Part shown: in pieces, positions 10,277 to 21,237 of the stretch
How the letters are laid out: the number at the start of each line of letters is the position of its first letter
Position numbering within the stretch: position 1 is the first letter of the stretch
NCBI RefSeq assembly: GCF_964340395.1
Contig: NC_135556.1
Location: forward strand, 3,403,501 to 3,467,500
Direction: 5' to 3'
Source of the DNA: Glandiceps talaboti
Lineage: Eukaryota > Hemichordata > Enteropneusta > Spengelidae
DNA length: 64,000 nucleotides
Position numbers and translations under genes: made by a program
The notes under the pieces: model-generated
The model's database searches: none
The model's input: only the letters and a program-made list of their open reading frames with translations
Told to the model about the DNA's origin: nothing

Positions 10277-10560
10277 TGTATTTGAGAGCGGGATGGGGTG
10301 GGGGCATAAGGGAGAACTATAATTATTAGACTCTAATTTACATCCAAGACGTCGACCATCATCTATTCCTTCCAGGGGTCAGACCCGACGAGCCCAGCTA
10401 TTTTCTGACTCCTGTTATCCGAGTTCATTCTTTTACCTTTTGATATAATTGTGATGTTAATTTATAATGTGCCAACATGAGTATTGGTGGCTCACTTCTG
10501 TAACTAAGAGAATGGGACGGTGTGGAGGGAGCCGGGTCTACCGCCGTATCAGATTTTAAT
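10277..10560 (+). mobile_element. Possible 3' untranslated remnant of the retrotransposon
   Basis: The DNA after the stop includes a GC-richer block (cagacccgacgagcccagc at about 10380-10400) and then a T-rich block, as is common in 3' UTRs of such elements. The end is not defined by a poly(A) tail or target duplication that I can see. Confidence 0.3.
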
Positions 10561-11140
10561 CAGATTCAGTGGGCTGCAGTGTAGGCTACAGGGTACACGC
10601 ATGATGTACTACAGTATAAAGAAAGACTGAGGTTTCAAGTGTTTGCATTGATATTTTCATTGAATCTGAAGTTAAATACATACAAGGGGGAAATAAATAT
10701 TGAAATACACATCATCTGTAAGCTTTATTACAAAAATATGTAGTATGATCGTCCTCTCACTTCTCACCCTTCAACTTCACATGCATAATATTATTATGTT
10801 GTTTACGCGTGCGCAAGCAATATAAATGTATTGCATATTTATTTGTATCACATACAGAACAGTACTATTTTTTTCATTTTCTTTGTTCTTGTTTTTAGAT
10901 TAATAAATATCCATAATCTTAGCTTTATTATGTCCATTGTTAAACATCGGAACGAAAAAAATCACAAAAGAGAAGAAATAACCCTCAAAATCGCAGCAAA
11001 CTCTACAATTGTAGCTCTGGATAAGAGGTTTCTCCCTCCGGTGAGAAGACGTGTCGAAATACCGTGTACGCCTATACATCCTGAGCTAGGATTATTGCAG
11101 CTCGCCTTGTCACATCGAGTTTACTTTCAAGGGTCAAATT
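10561..11140. other. Gene-free stretch
   Basis: No splice-bounded exon, domain or repeat could be recognised. An open frame runs through 10831-11211 but reads into the CT tract and has no coding character. Confidence 0.45.
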
Positions 11141-11141
11141 A

Positions 11142-11166
11142 CTCTCTCTCTCTCTCTCTCTCTCTA
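11142..11166. repeat. (CT)n microsatellite
   Basis: About twelve uninterrupted CT units. Confidence 0.95.
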
Positions 11167-11204
11167 CCGAAAACATTTGGACGTTGTCCTTTTCTTACGA
11201 CAGC

Positions 11205-11425
11205 CATTTAAAAAACAAGATTCCATCTATTTTGTAAATTTTGAGCGAAAAACCGGCCGAAATTTACTACATAAGCGTCAGATAATCGCCGAAAAATCAT
11301 TATTCCTATCATTAATTCCAAAATTGATAAATGTATCACGGAGAAAATGTCAGTCGAGATTTTCGCGTTTATTGTATCTAAACTTGACTTGTGAAAGTTA
11401 CGGCGAGTTGAAAGGACCCAAAAAC
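11205..11425 (+). repeat. Interspersed repeat family B, most complete copy
   Basis: The left half matches the reverse complement of 4140-4290 and the right half matches 4490-4640 directly. Here the two halves are contiguous. It ends next to a family A copy. Confidence 0.65.
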
Positions 11426-11429
11426 ACGG

Positions 11430-11655
11430 CTGGTAAACACTTTCGTTTGTGTTATTTATTTAAATTTCTTCCTATCAGATGTACAGCCATTATAGATTGG
11501 AATAACAGTTTATATTGTGATGTCAGTATATCCGCACATGTATTTCTCGGGAGACTCCACAATTTTTACTAATTTTTTTCTCGAATACGTAAATGTTTAG
11601 AGCCAGCAGTAAAAAACGGGCTGGGGTCGGGTAAACCCCAGACCACTAAAAAATA
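11430..11655 (-). repeat. Interspersed repeat family A, copy 1
   Basis: The reverse complement shares with 12600-12870 and 24475-24850 the blocks ggctgtacatctgatagg, caatataaa, ttccaatct, gagaaat, gaagtctc or gagtctcc, and a ccctaaac-like block followed by ttttacg. Confidence 0.75.
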
Positions 11656-12300
11656 GTGGTCTGACAGAAAAAACAACAACATTTCTTTGGCCTTATCGTG
11701 ATGAGATTCATGAATATGCAAATATATGTTAATGCAATATTTTCCGAATACCTCTGACAGATGGTTTACCTTCCGAACACTAAAGCTTACTGCAGGCATG
11801 ACGCATTCGAAGTCGCTATTCACATTTGCAAAACGAATTCTAAATGAACATACCTAATATTCACGTCAATTTTGGTCAGTGTTGTGGTGAAAAAGAGCTA
11901 ACGGTGATCAAATGAACTAGATATGATGTCATTGTTCCTAATTTTAGGGCATGTTGCATAAATTGTGACAGTGAAACCGTGAGTTATACTTCCATGGTGA
12001 AACAAAGTGTCGCCAACACGAATAATTTTTTTGGTAAAAACATGAAAAAGCAAGTTTTTTTTCGCATTTGGTGACTTGGCGAATGTATAGAGTAGTATGA
12101 AAAACCCCGTACACGTCTATTTTTTTATATGTAAAAGTTATTTTATCACAAGCAGTAAAAGTTACCTTGTCGTTCTACAGCTCGGCTCCTTTTCTGGCGC
12201 GAATGTCTTTCGAAGGTGCTAATGTTGTCACGTGATTACCAATACTCTACAAAAGTTAATTTATTTACATATTAATGGAGTTGACACTGAGCACTCACGT
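11656..12300. other. Gene-free stretch
   Basis: AT-rich DNA without recognisable exon, domain or repeat structure. Confidence 0.45.
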
Positions 12301-12316
12301 TGATGGATGGATGTGA

Positions 12317-12368
<52 letters not shown>

Positions 12369-12403
12369 ATGTATGTATGTATGTATGTATGTATGTATGT
12401 ATA
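12317..12403. repeat. Compound microsatellite (GT)n then (GTAT)n
   Basis: About 16 GT units pass directly into about 12 GTAT units. The frames open in both directions through this tract are artefacts of the repeat. Confidence 0.95.
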
Positions 12404-12599
12404 CTAGTCATATTTTCTCTAATTTTTTTAATGTATGTATGCATTTTAATGTTAGTGCTGCTCTTAACATGCTTAGTGAGCCCCTGATACAAAAGGGATG
12501 CAACAAATAAATAAATAAATGAATAGACATACATGTATCTGATACACTGTGATCGTTAGTAATGAAGTGCACAGATACAGGATAGTTCCGATTTGTTTC

Positions 12600-12870
12600 T
12601 TGTTAGGCTAAATAAAACAAGTTGTTTGGTTCCGGTTACCTCGACCCTAAACTTTGTTTTTTACGCATTCGAGAAAAATGATGATAAAATCACGAAAATC
12701 GTGAAGTCTCACAAGAAATATTGGGTGCGAAAACTGATATCAACTTAAAAATACAATATAAAACACTTCTTCCAATCTGTAATGGCTGTACATCTGATAG
12801 GAAGAAATAACCTACTCCGATCCACCTATTTTTAAATTGAATGCAATCGGAACCACACATTTTTTTACGC
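12600..12870 (+). repeat. Interspersed repeat family A, copy 2 (short TIR element?)
   Basis: This copy runs colinearly with 24475-24850. Near the ends, tgtttggttccg and cggaaccacaca are inverted repeats with one mismatch. The same relation holds in the 24.5-kb copy (ttgtttggtta and the complement of taaccatacaa). This suggests a small TIR element of about 250-360 bp with no coding capacity. No target duplication was identified. Confidence 0.7.
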
Positions 12871-13319
12871 CTTATACGGAGATGTTCCAGAAAGCGATCG
12901 CGAAGACACTGGGTTATGGCTTTGACAATGTTTGTGACAATAAAATTATTGTTTTCAAATATCTGGGCAACAGACTTTTGTTGAATTTGCAGTAATTAAT
13001 TCCGATTGTGACGTCAGGGACAAGTGCACGAGGTCGAAGATTTTTTATCGCTGAACTGATGGAATGTCAATACCTTCAAACAATTAAAATTTGCATTGAA
13101 CATGTATTGTGAGTTGAGGTGTACATCGTAACGTCTACGATATACCGTATACGAATAGGAACAGACTAGGATTTTCACTACTCGTCTTTGCCTTGTAGTG
13201 ACAAGGCAGGAACATCTCAGCAGGGACTAATCGTCAATTGATGATATTGTACATGCCATGGCATTAGAACAATGATACATCATTATGTCAAAAATAATTA
13301 CTATATTATTGTCTGTTAG

Positions 13320-13378
13320 ATTCAACGTTGAACTATGTATCATACGTTAATATTAATATTTTTGTTTGCACGGATTGT
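13320..13378 (+). CDS. Candidate internal exon
   Basis: An acceptor (attattgtctgttag) and a perfect GTAAGT donor enclose 59 bases. With two bases completing a codon, the frame reads STLNYVSYVNINIFVCTDC and ends on a codon boundary. That matches the phase-0 start of the membrane exon at 14353, so the two could be consecutive exons of one receptor-like gene. Nothing else supports it. Confidence 0.2.
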
Positions 13379-13647
13379 GTAAGTTTTCAGGGATGTGAAT
13401 TTGTTGGTCAATATTGTTGTACCCATATACATATACAATGTACATGTAGTTTCAATTCTGATTCACGATCGATATTGTAGTCCTTACGGTGACGGTGTGG
13501 AAACCAGTACATGCACACTGAGTGATGATCGGGTTTGCTAGCAATGTCATGAAGTATTTACATTTGATATAATTATCACAATTACGTCGTTGATGCATTT
13601 TTTCAATATTCACATATCGCTATTGTGATGTCCTATTTTGCCCATAG

Positions 13648-13757
13648 TGCCTCCGTATTCTGTTGGTGAATCGCCACCATCGTATGCGATTGCCGTTGGT
13701 GGCGCTGAGCCACACTATACAGCTGACAACGTCGGAGTTTCGATTCCACCTGCATAG
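13648..13757 (+). CDS. Candidate terminal exon with PY-type cytoplasmic tail
   Basis: After the acceptor tcctattttgcccatag, two bases complete a codon and the frame reads PPYSVGESPPSYAIAVGG, then 17 more residues ending SIPPA before TAG at 13755-13757. Codons are strongly purine-first (GTT GGT GAA, GCG ATT GCC GTT GGT GGC GCT GAG). The composition, with PPY-like and PPSY motifs, resembles juxtamembrane tails that bind WW domains. AATAAA occurs at 13978-13983. Another frame is open for 46 codons up to a gtacga donor at 13786 and would join 14353 in phase. I consider it less likely because its codon bias is poor. Confidence 0.4.
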
Positions 13758-13874
13758 TCACAGAGGGTTCACTATAGGTCTGATGGTACGATAGATGCAG
13801 GGCCTGATAGATGTGAGTTGAAATCATTTGTCCTCAAACTCCAAAAATTGAACAATTTGAATTATGCGTTACTT

Positions 13875-13887
13875 AGATGACGATGAC

Positions 13888-13928
<41 letters not shown>

Positions 13929-13941
13929 CGACGACGACGAC
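13875..13941. repeat. (GAT)n/(GAC)n trinucleotide repeat
   Basis: A run of gat units, with gac units at both ends, sits between the two candidate terminal exons. Confidence 0.95.
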
Positions 13942-14013
13942 ACGATAATGATAGCGGTAGTGGTGGTGATTTGAAAAAATAAAATGACATTTGCTTCTAT
14001 CTATAAAGCAAAT

Positions 14014-14016
<3 letters not shown>

Positions 14017-14105
<89 letters not shown>
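14017..14105. repeat. (TC)n microsatellite, about 44 units
   Basis: An uninterrupted TC dinucleotide tract of 89 bases lies 248 bases upstream of the membrane exon. The frame reading LSLSLS here is an artefact. Confidence 0.98.
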
Positions 14106-14107
<2 letters not shown>

Positions 14108-14352
14108 CATCTACCATCACTCGAAGTCTGCTCATGTCATGGCACTATTAAAGTGTTCTTATGCCAAACATTTTTGAAAGATAACTTCTTGATTTTTTTG
14201 TAACATTTGGGCACACAATATTCAGACTAACAATGCCAACGATATCATTGATGTCAAAATATTAGTGCAAAAGATGGTTGTATTTACAAAAATCTTTCTA
14301 AGTCAGTCTCCATTTTTAATCGTACCTGCCTATATCATTTCTTCTCCTGTAG

Positions 14353-14556
14353 GCATTATCATATCGTGGTCGGGGCAGTACATCAGCGACAGCTAACAGT
14401 CTGACAACTGTATCTATTCTGATTTCACTTGTGACTTTGATTATCGGCATTGTAGTTATTATCATTGTGGTCAAAGCTGGAAAACAATACAGCCATAACT
14501 ACCACCAAGACCATGACGAAAACTCAACAGAAGCGGAACTCGATTTAGTTCGATAA
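14353..14556 (+). CDS. Terminal exon of a single-pass membrane protein (TM helix plus short cytoplasmic tail)
   Basis: A strong acceptor (tatatcatttcttctcctgtag) is followed by 67 codons and TAA at 14554-14556. The reading is a short Ser/Thr/Gly-rich juxtamembrane part (about residues 1-18), a hydrophobic helix containing ISLVTLIIGIVVIIIVV (about 24-40), a Lys stop-transfer residue, and a polar acidic tail containing QDHDENSTEAELDLVR. This layout is that of the last exon of a type I receptor or adhesion protein. Codons have strong purine-first bias and the exon starts in phase 0. AATAAA lies 10 bases after the stop (14567-14572). Ectodomain exons are not identified, except perhaps 13320-13378, so the family stays unknown. 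Confidence 0.65.
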   Translation, partial: ALSYRGRGSTSATANSLTTVSILISLVTLIIGIVVIIIVVKAGKQYSHNYHQDHDENSTEAELDLVR

Positions 14557-14566
14557 CAGAAGGCCT

Positions 14567-14572
14567 AATAAA
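14567..14572 (+). terminator. Polyadenylation signal AATAAA
   Basis: A canonical hexamer just after the stop codon of the membrane exon. It would give a very short 3' UTR. Other AATAAA motifs farther on (for example near 15022) could be used instead. Confidence 0.4.
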
Positions 14573-14579
14573 ATAGCTT

Positions 14580-15930
14580 TACAGTGTATTTGGTGTTTTC
14601 CCCATACTATGATTCTGGATGCAAGGCTACTGATAGTCCTTACTACTTGCAAAAGACACGTGGCTGTGTAATCACCCAAAGGCGGCTGAGAAGGGTATCG
14701 ATATCAACAAACCGTTTCAGACGAGTCTTTAAGTAACAGTTGTTTAATTTAAAATTGTACTTATCATGTAATGTATCATGTTTTAAAGAAAAAAACCCAT
14801 AAAATTCAAATCGAAAATTTTGAAAAGAATAACGACACTTTGTTATGATTATTGGAAGTGAAGCTGACACAAAAACATTTTTCTTGGTTGTAACTACTTG
14901 AAATTGTCGAAAGATCGTTTTGAGATTGTGCACAAGTGAAAACCTACCCACCTATTTTGGGCCTTCCTCATTCAGATGTTGTGCTCTATATGTTGATAAA
15001 ATTTGCAAAAATGTGGTAAAGAAATAAAATACTTATTATTTAAAACGAACCAATAAAATGGAAACGAAACATTTTCTCCTGGGCTTGAATGTATATTGAC
15101 TCTAGATGTATTCAAGGGGAACAAGTTTTATATGTGTTGCATTTCTTTTTACTGAAGGAACATAGAAAAGTTATTTTTACCAACTCTGCATTGGTGGACC
15201 TCTATTGATTGAATGTAGTTATATAACAAAACTGACTGCTGTAAAATGTAGCTATATACAGTTATGTTGTTAAATGCGGCTTAAAGGAGGGTTGTTATAC
15301 ACTTGGGTGATGCATAGAAGGAAGTAGGTGAAACTTCAGGAGATGGGGGGGGGGGGTAATTTTACAAATCAGTTCTCGATGGAGGGCCATAGTTGAGGAA
15401 AAAATGGGGAGGGTCACATTTTACTTTCACTCCATGTATTATACAATTTTTCATTAGTTTGTGAAGTGTGTTCGTTACTTGGTCGCATGATGAGAGATGC
15501 AAGTCTCACAGGAGTCAAGGGTGGACAGTGTGAGCAGATATTTAGGGTAGTGTGGTAGAATGTACCTACAATGTCGCCATCAGTAGTACGCCGATTTTGT
15601 CTTTGAGACGTTTTCATCAACTTTGCCAATTTGATCAAAGTACGGGAATTAGTTGATGCAGTAACTCCCTATTCACTGCCACAGTAGTGTTGGTGGTGTT
15701 GGTAGGGAGAAACAACCAATGCCTTTAAAAATCACCAATGTGGTGGCAGTGGGGTTAAGTCCTTATCAATGTGGTGGCAGCGGTGGGATCGAGTCCTTAC
15801 CATTGACTTTGGGACTCGTGTGATACTTCACGTCTGACAGCATTTCAACCCATTTTTAAAAATGTATTTGAGCTCGGGTCCTATTTTACAGAGAAAGAAA
15901 ATTTAGGGAGGTCACTCCTATTAGGAAATG
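14580..15930. other. 3' UTR or intergenic DNA
   Basis: No further exon recognised. A pair of roughly 31-bp tandem copies (caatgtggtggcag at 15736 and 15767) and a run of ten G near 15345-15354 are the only structures seen. Confidence 0.45.
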
Positions 15931-15932
15931 GA

Positions 15933-16321
15933 ATGAGGGAAGTCACATTTTACACAAAAGACTGGGTTTGGTATGAGGGAAGAGTTACATTTTACACAAA
16001 AGACTGGGTTTGTTATGAGGGAAGAGTTACATTTTACACAACAGACTGGGCTTGGTATGAGGGAAGAGTTACATTTTACACAAAAGACTGGGCTTGGTAT
16101 GAGGGAAGAGTTACATTTTACACAACAGACTGGGCTTGGTATGAGGGAAGAGTTACATTTTACACAAAAGACTGGGCTTGGTATGAGGGAAGAGTTACAT
16201 TTTACACAAAAGACTGGGCTTGGTATGAGGGAAGAGTTACATTTTACACAAAAGACTGGGCTTGGTATGAGGGAAGAGTTACATTTTACACAAAAGACTG
16301 GGCTTGGTATGAGGGAAGAGT
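15933..16321. repeat. 42-bp minisatellite, about 9.3 units
   Basis: Eight full 42-bp units begin at 15973, preceded by one slightly shorter unit and followed by a 13-base partial unit. Units are nearly identical; the main variable base gives caaaaga versus caacaga. Two + frames stay open (periods MREELHFTQKTGLG and YEGRVTFYTKDWAW) because 42 is divisible by three. No coding context. Confidence 0.97.
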
Positions 16322-16329
16322 CACTAAGA

Positions 16330-16770
16330 ACAGCCTTTGGCTCAACAATTTATCAAGTTTAAATAAAGTCAAACAAACAAACAACAAACAGTCCTGGCAC
16401 ATGTTTCTCTGAAAATGACAAAATACACTTGTAGTCCATCAAAGGTGTTGGATACTCTTGAACTTTGAGGGACTGTTGAAGTTTGCCAACAAGGCTTGGG
16501 AAATCTGCAAAATACCCAAAAAGAGAATAATACATTGACCCCCCCCCCCTCAATTTAATATAGTTCATGGACATTGACTAGCTAACTGAAAGATGAAAGA
16601 CACAGTTTGGCAACTAGGGACACTATTTTTTCAAAATTCAAGAAGTTGCAGTACATTTTTGAAACTCAATAGTATTCAAGGCAAGATGTTTTTTATACAT
16701 TTTGATATGTAATTTTCACAAACTGTTTTATGTTCTTTTGCATGATAAGTAGTTGATTTAATTGTGATGA
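16330..16770. other. Gene-free spacer between minisatellites
   Basis: AT-rich sequence with a poly-C run at about 16539-16549. No gene signal. Confidence 0.5.
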
Positions 16771-17270
16771 CAACATCTACCAGGATATAGAACATTACAA
16801 TGTCTACCAGGATATAGAACATTACAATGTCTACCACGATATAGAACATTACAATGTCTACCATCATATAGAACATTAGAATGTCTACCATCATATAGAA
16901 CCTTACAATGTCTACCATCATATAGAACATTGCAATGTCTACCACGATATAGAACATTACAATGTCTACCATCATATAGAACCTTACAATGTCTACCATC
17001 ATATAGAACATTACAATGTCAACCATCATATAGAACATTACAATGTCTACCATCATATAGAACATTACAATGTCAACCATCATATAGAACATTACAATGT
17101 CAACCATCATATAGAACATTACAATGTCTACCATCATATAGAACATTACAATGTCTACCATCATATAGAACATTACAATGTCTACCATCATATAGAACAT
17201 TACAATGTCAACCATCATATAGAACATTACAATGTCAACCATCATATAGAACATTACAATGTCAACCATC
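16771..17270. repeat. 27-bp minisatellite, left part, about 18.5 units
   Basis: The unit contains gtctaccatcatatagaac and attacaat. Variants gtcaacc, acgatatag and gaaccttac mark sub-blocks. The - strand frame stays open with the nine-residue period MMVDIVMFY. The array resumes after the retrotransposon fragment at 17804. Confidence 0.97.
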
Positions 17271-17297
17271 ATTGTAAGGTTCTATATGATGGTAGAC
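17271..17297 (-). repeat. Single inverted unit of the 27-bp minisatellite
   Basis: One unit in reverse orientation (attgtaaggttctatatg, then atggtagac) sits exactly between the forward array and the retrotransposon fragment. It carries the aagg variant, which corresponds to the gaaccttac units seen at about 16898 and 16979, so it was probably copied from, or related to, those units. Confidence 0.9.
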
Positions 17298-17803
17298 TAC
17301 TGTAATTCCCTACTGTATGGCTTACCAACTGCACAACTCAGTCTGTTACAGAGAGCCCAGAATAGTGCCACTTGACTCATCACCTGCACCAAGAAGCATG
17401 ATCATATCACACCAATACTCCAACAACTACACTGGCTTCCAGTCACTTACAGAATACAATTCAGAATCCTGCTGATCACATATAAAGCGCTACATGGAAA
17501 GACCCCACAATACATTTCTGACCTCATTCAGCAAAGTAACCCAGGCAGATCACTCCGTTCAAGCAACAAACAACTACTCCACATACCCAAGACCAGACTC
17601 AAATCATATGGAGACCGGTCATTCTCACACTCATCTCCCACATTATGGAATCATCTCCCCCTTGACATTCACACCGCACCTACTGTTGATATCTTCAAAG
17701 CCAAACTCAAAACTTATCTATTCCAAAGAGCATTCATGTGAACTGGGAGCGCCATTGGGCATCTTTTGATGGATATTAGGCGCTTTATAAATTTGTGTTT
17801 ATT
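17295..17803 (+). mobile_element. 5'-truncated CR1/L2-type non-LTR retrotransposon, C-terminus and 3' UTR
   Basis: The frame starting at 17295 reads DYCNSLLYGLP, then a QRAQNSAT block, a TGA stop at 17373-17375, KKHDHITPILQQLHWLPV, YKALHGKTPQYISDL, KTRLKSYGDRSFS and TLWNHLP, then FKAKLKTYLFQRAF, to a natural stop at 17739-17741. This is the standard tail after the reverse transcriptase domain in CR1/L2 elements. The internal TGA stands where Arg is usual, which fits CGA to TGA decay. The 3' UTR contains ggcgctttataaatt, typical of the clade, and ends near 17803 where the minisatellite resumes. No frameshift occurs, so the insertion is fairly young. Confidence 0.92.
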
Positions 17804-17942
17804 AACATTACAATGACTACCATATCATATAGAACATTACAATGTCTACCACGATATAGAACATTACAATGTCTACCATCATATAGATCATTACAATGTC
17901 TACCACGATATAGAACATTACGATGTCTACCATCATATAGAA
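17804..17942. repeat. 27-bp minisatellite, right part, about 5 units
   Basis: Continuation of the 27-bp array beyond the inserted retrotransposon, with acgatatag variants. It passes directly into the 49-bp array at the shared word catatag/aaaataac. Confidence 0.93.
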
Positions 17943-20900
17943 AATAACTCCATAGTCCATTGTATCTCAGTGTTCTATTAATACAGATATAAATAACTCC
18001 ATAATCCATTGTATCTCAGTGTTTTATAAATACAGATATAAATAACTCCATAGTCCATTGTATCTCAGTGTACTATTAATACAGATATAAATAACTCCAT
18101 AGTCCATTGTATCTCAGTGTTTTATTAATACAGATATAAATAACTCCATAGTCCATTGTATCTCAGTGTTCTATTAATACAGATATAAATAACACCATAA
18201 TCCATTGTATCTCAGTGTTTTATTAATACAGATATAAATAACTCCATAGTCCATTGTATCTCAGTGTTCTATTAATACAGATATAAATAACTCCATAGTC
18301 CATTGTATCTAAGTGTACTATTAATACAGATATAAATAACTCCATAGTCCATTGTATCTCAGTGTTCTATTAATACAGATATAAATAACTCCATAATCCA
18401 TTGTATCTCAGTGTTTTATTAATACAGATATAAATAACTCCATAGTCCATTGTATCTCAGTGTTTTATTAATACAGATATAAATAACTCCATAATCCATT
18501 GTATCTCAGTGTTCTATTAATACAGATATAAATAACTCCATAATCCATTGTATCTCAGTGTACTATTAATACAGATATAAATAACTCCATAGTCCATTGT
18601 ATCTCAGTGTTCTATTAATACAGATATAAATAACTCCATAATCCATTGTATCTCAGTGTACTATTAATACAGATATAAATAACTCCATAATCCATTGTAT
18701 CTCACTGTTCTATTAATACAGATATAAATAACTCCATAATCCATTGTATCTCAGTGTTCTATTAATACAGATATAAATAACTCCATAATCCATTGTATCT
18801 CAGTGTTCTATTAATACAGATATAAATAACTCCATAGTCCATTGTATCTCAGTGTTCTATTAATACAGATATAAATAACTCCATAATCCATTGTATCTCA
18901 GTGTACTATTAATACAGATATAAATAACTCCATAGTCCATTGTATCTCAGTGTTTTATTAATACAGATATAAATAACTCCATAATCCATTGTATCTCAGT
19001 GTTTTATTAATACAGATATAAATAACTCCATAGTCCATTGTATCTCAGTGTACTATTAATACAGATATAAATAACTCCATAATCCATTGTATCTCAGTGT
19101 TCTATTAATACAGATATAAATAACTCCATAATCCATTGTATCTCAGTGTTCTATTAATACAGATATAAATAACTCCATAGTCCATTGTATCTCAGTGTAC
19201 TATTAATACAGATATAAATAACTCCATAATCCATTGTATCTCAGTGTTCTATTAATACAGATATAAATAACTCCATAGTCCATTGTATCTCAGTGTACTA
19301 TTAATACAGATATAAATAACTCCATAATCCATTGTATCTCAGTGTTTTATTAATACAGATATAAATAACTCCATAGTCCATTGTATCTCAGTGTACTATT
19401 AATACAGATATAAATAACTCCATAATCCATTGTATCTCAGTGTTTTATTAATACAGATATAAATAACTCCATAGTCCATTGTATCTCAGTGTACTATTAA
19501 TACAGATATAAATAACTCCATAGTCCATTGTATCTCAGTGTTCTATTAATACAGATATAAATAACTCCATAATCCATTGTATCTCAGTGTACTATTAATA
19601 CAGATATAAATAACTCCATAATCCATTGTATCTCAGTGTACTATTAATACAGATATAAATAACTCCATAATCCATTGTATCTCAGTGTACTATTAATACA
19701 GATATAAATAACTCCATAGTCCATTGTATCTCAGTGTTCTATTAATACAGATATAAATAACTCCATAGTCCATTGTATCTCAGTGTACTATTAATACAGA
19801 TATAAATAACTCCATAATCCATTGTATCTCAGTGTACTATTAATACAGATATAAATAACTCCATAATCCATTGTATCTCAGTGTTCTATTAATACAGATA
19901 TAAATAACTCCATAGTCCATTGTATCTCAGTGTACTATTAATACAGATATAAATAACTCCATAATCCATTGTATCTCAGTGTACTATTAATACAGATATA
20001 AATAACTCCATAATCCATTGTATCTCAGTGTTCTATTAATACAGATATAAATAACTCCATAATCCATTGTATCTCAGTGTTCTATTAATACAGATATAAA
20101 TAACTCCATAGTCCATTGTATCTCAGTGTTCTATTAATACAGATATAAATAACTCCATAATCCATTGTATCTCAGTGTTTTATTAATACAGATATAAATA
20201 ACTCCATAGTCCATTGTATCTCAGTGTTCTATTAATACAGATATAAATAACTCCATAATCCATTGTATCTCAGTGTTCTATTAATACAGATATAAATAAC
20301 TCCATAATCCATTGTATCTCAGTGTACTATTAATACAGATATAAATAACTCCATAGTCCATTGTATCTCAGTGTTTTATTAATACAGATATAAATAACTC
20401 CATAATCCATTGTATCTCAGTGTTTTATTAATACAGATATAAATAACTCCATAGTCCATTGTATCTCAGTGTACTATTAATACAGATATAAATAACTCCA
20501 TAATCCATTGTATCTCAGTGTTCTATTAATACAGATATAAATAACTCCATAATCCATTGTATCTCAGTGTTCTATTAATACAGATATAAATAACTCCATA
20601 GTCCATTGTATCTCAGTGTTCTATTAATACAGATATAAATAACTCCATAATCCATTGTATCTCAGTGTTCTATTAATACAGATATAAATAACTCCATAGT
20701 CCATTGTATCTCAGTGTTCTATTAATACAGATATAAATAACTCCATAATCCATTGTATCTCAGTGTTCTATTAATACAGATATAAATAACTCCATAATCC
20801 ATTGTATCTCAGTGTACTATTAATACAGATATAAATAACTCCATAGTCCATTGTATCTCAGTGTTTTATTAATACAGATATAAATAACTCCATAGTCCAT

Positions 20901-21012
20901 TGTATCTCAGTGTTCTATTAATACAGATATAAATAACTCCATAGTCCATTGTATCTAAGTGTACTATTAATACAGATATAAATAACTCCATAGTCCATTG
21001 TATCTAAGTGTA
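17943..21012. repeat. 49-bp satellite, left block, about 62 units
   Basis: The unit is taaataactccatagtcc, then attgtatctcagtgttct, then attaatacagata. Spacing of aactcc is 49 bp at every step checked. Most variation is at two places: agtcc/aatcc, and gttcta/gtacta/gtttta. Indels are almost absent and the consensus lacks CpG. Confidence 0.98.
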
Positions 21013-21237
21013 ATTGATAATCCTTTTTAGGATGTTTACACAGTATAGAAGTAGAAGTAGCATTCAACAAGCAAAGACAATAGACAGTTTCAAATCTGCC
21101 CTCTCCAGCATTGATATCACCGATCTCATAGATCGTGCTCACCTGAACACGGGTGAGATCTAAAGGACGCCGCCAGCGTTACGTCTGTGTGATGATAATC
21201 CTTTTTAGGATGTTTACACAGTATAGAAGTAGAAGTA
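21013..21237 (+). mobile_element. Truncated retroelement 3' ends inserted in the 49-bp array
   Basis: The insert interrupts a unit between aagtgta and ctattaatac. Two identical 44-bp copies of gataatcctttttaggatg... ending in tagaagtagaagta lie at 21016-21059 and 21194-21237. Between them is an open frame containing KTIDSFKSALSSIDITDL and ending GEI-TAA at 21161-21163. A short C-terminal peptide with a DSFKSAL-like motif, followed by a short 3' UTR with a GAAGTA-type tail, is what a 5'-truncated non-LTR element leaves. The upstream 44-bp copy would be an even shorter insertion or a tandem tail. The family is inferred and not recognised. Confidence 0.6.

Noticed and set aside
12295-12534. Histidine/threonine/tyrosine-rich open frames
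   Set aside because: They are translations of the GT/GTAT microsatellite on both strands.
13648-13785. Alternative 46-codon frame of the 13648 exon ending at a gtacga donor, with a CUB-like RGFTIGLM ending
   Set aside because: It joins 14353 in phase, but codon bias is poor compared with the PPYS frame and the CUB resemblance is only a few residues.
13991-14203. Leu/Ser-repeat protein
   Set aside because: It is a translation of the TC microsatellite.
17494-17769. 91-residue + strand open frame
   Set aside because: It is an out-of-frame shadow of the CR1/L2 tail read in the frame starting at 17295.
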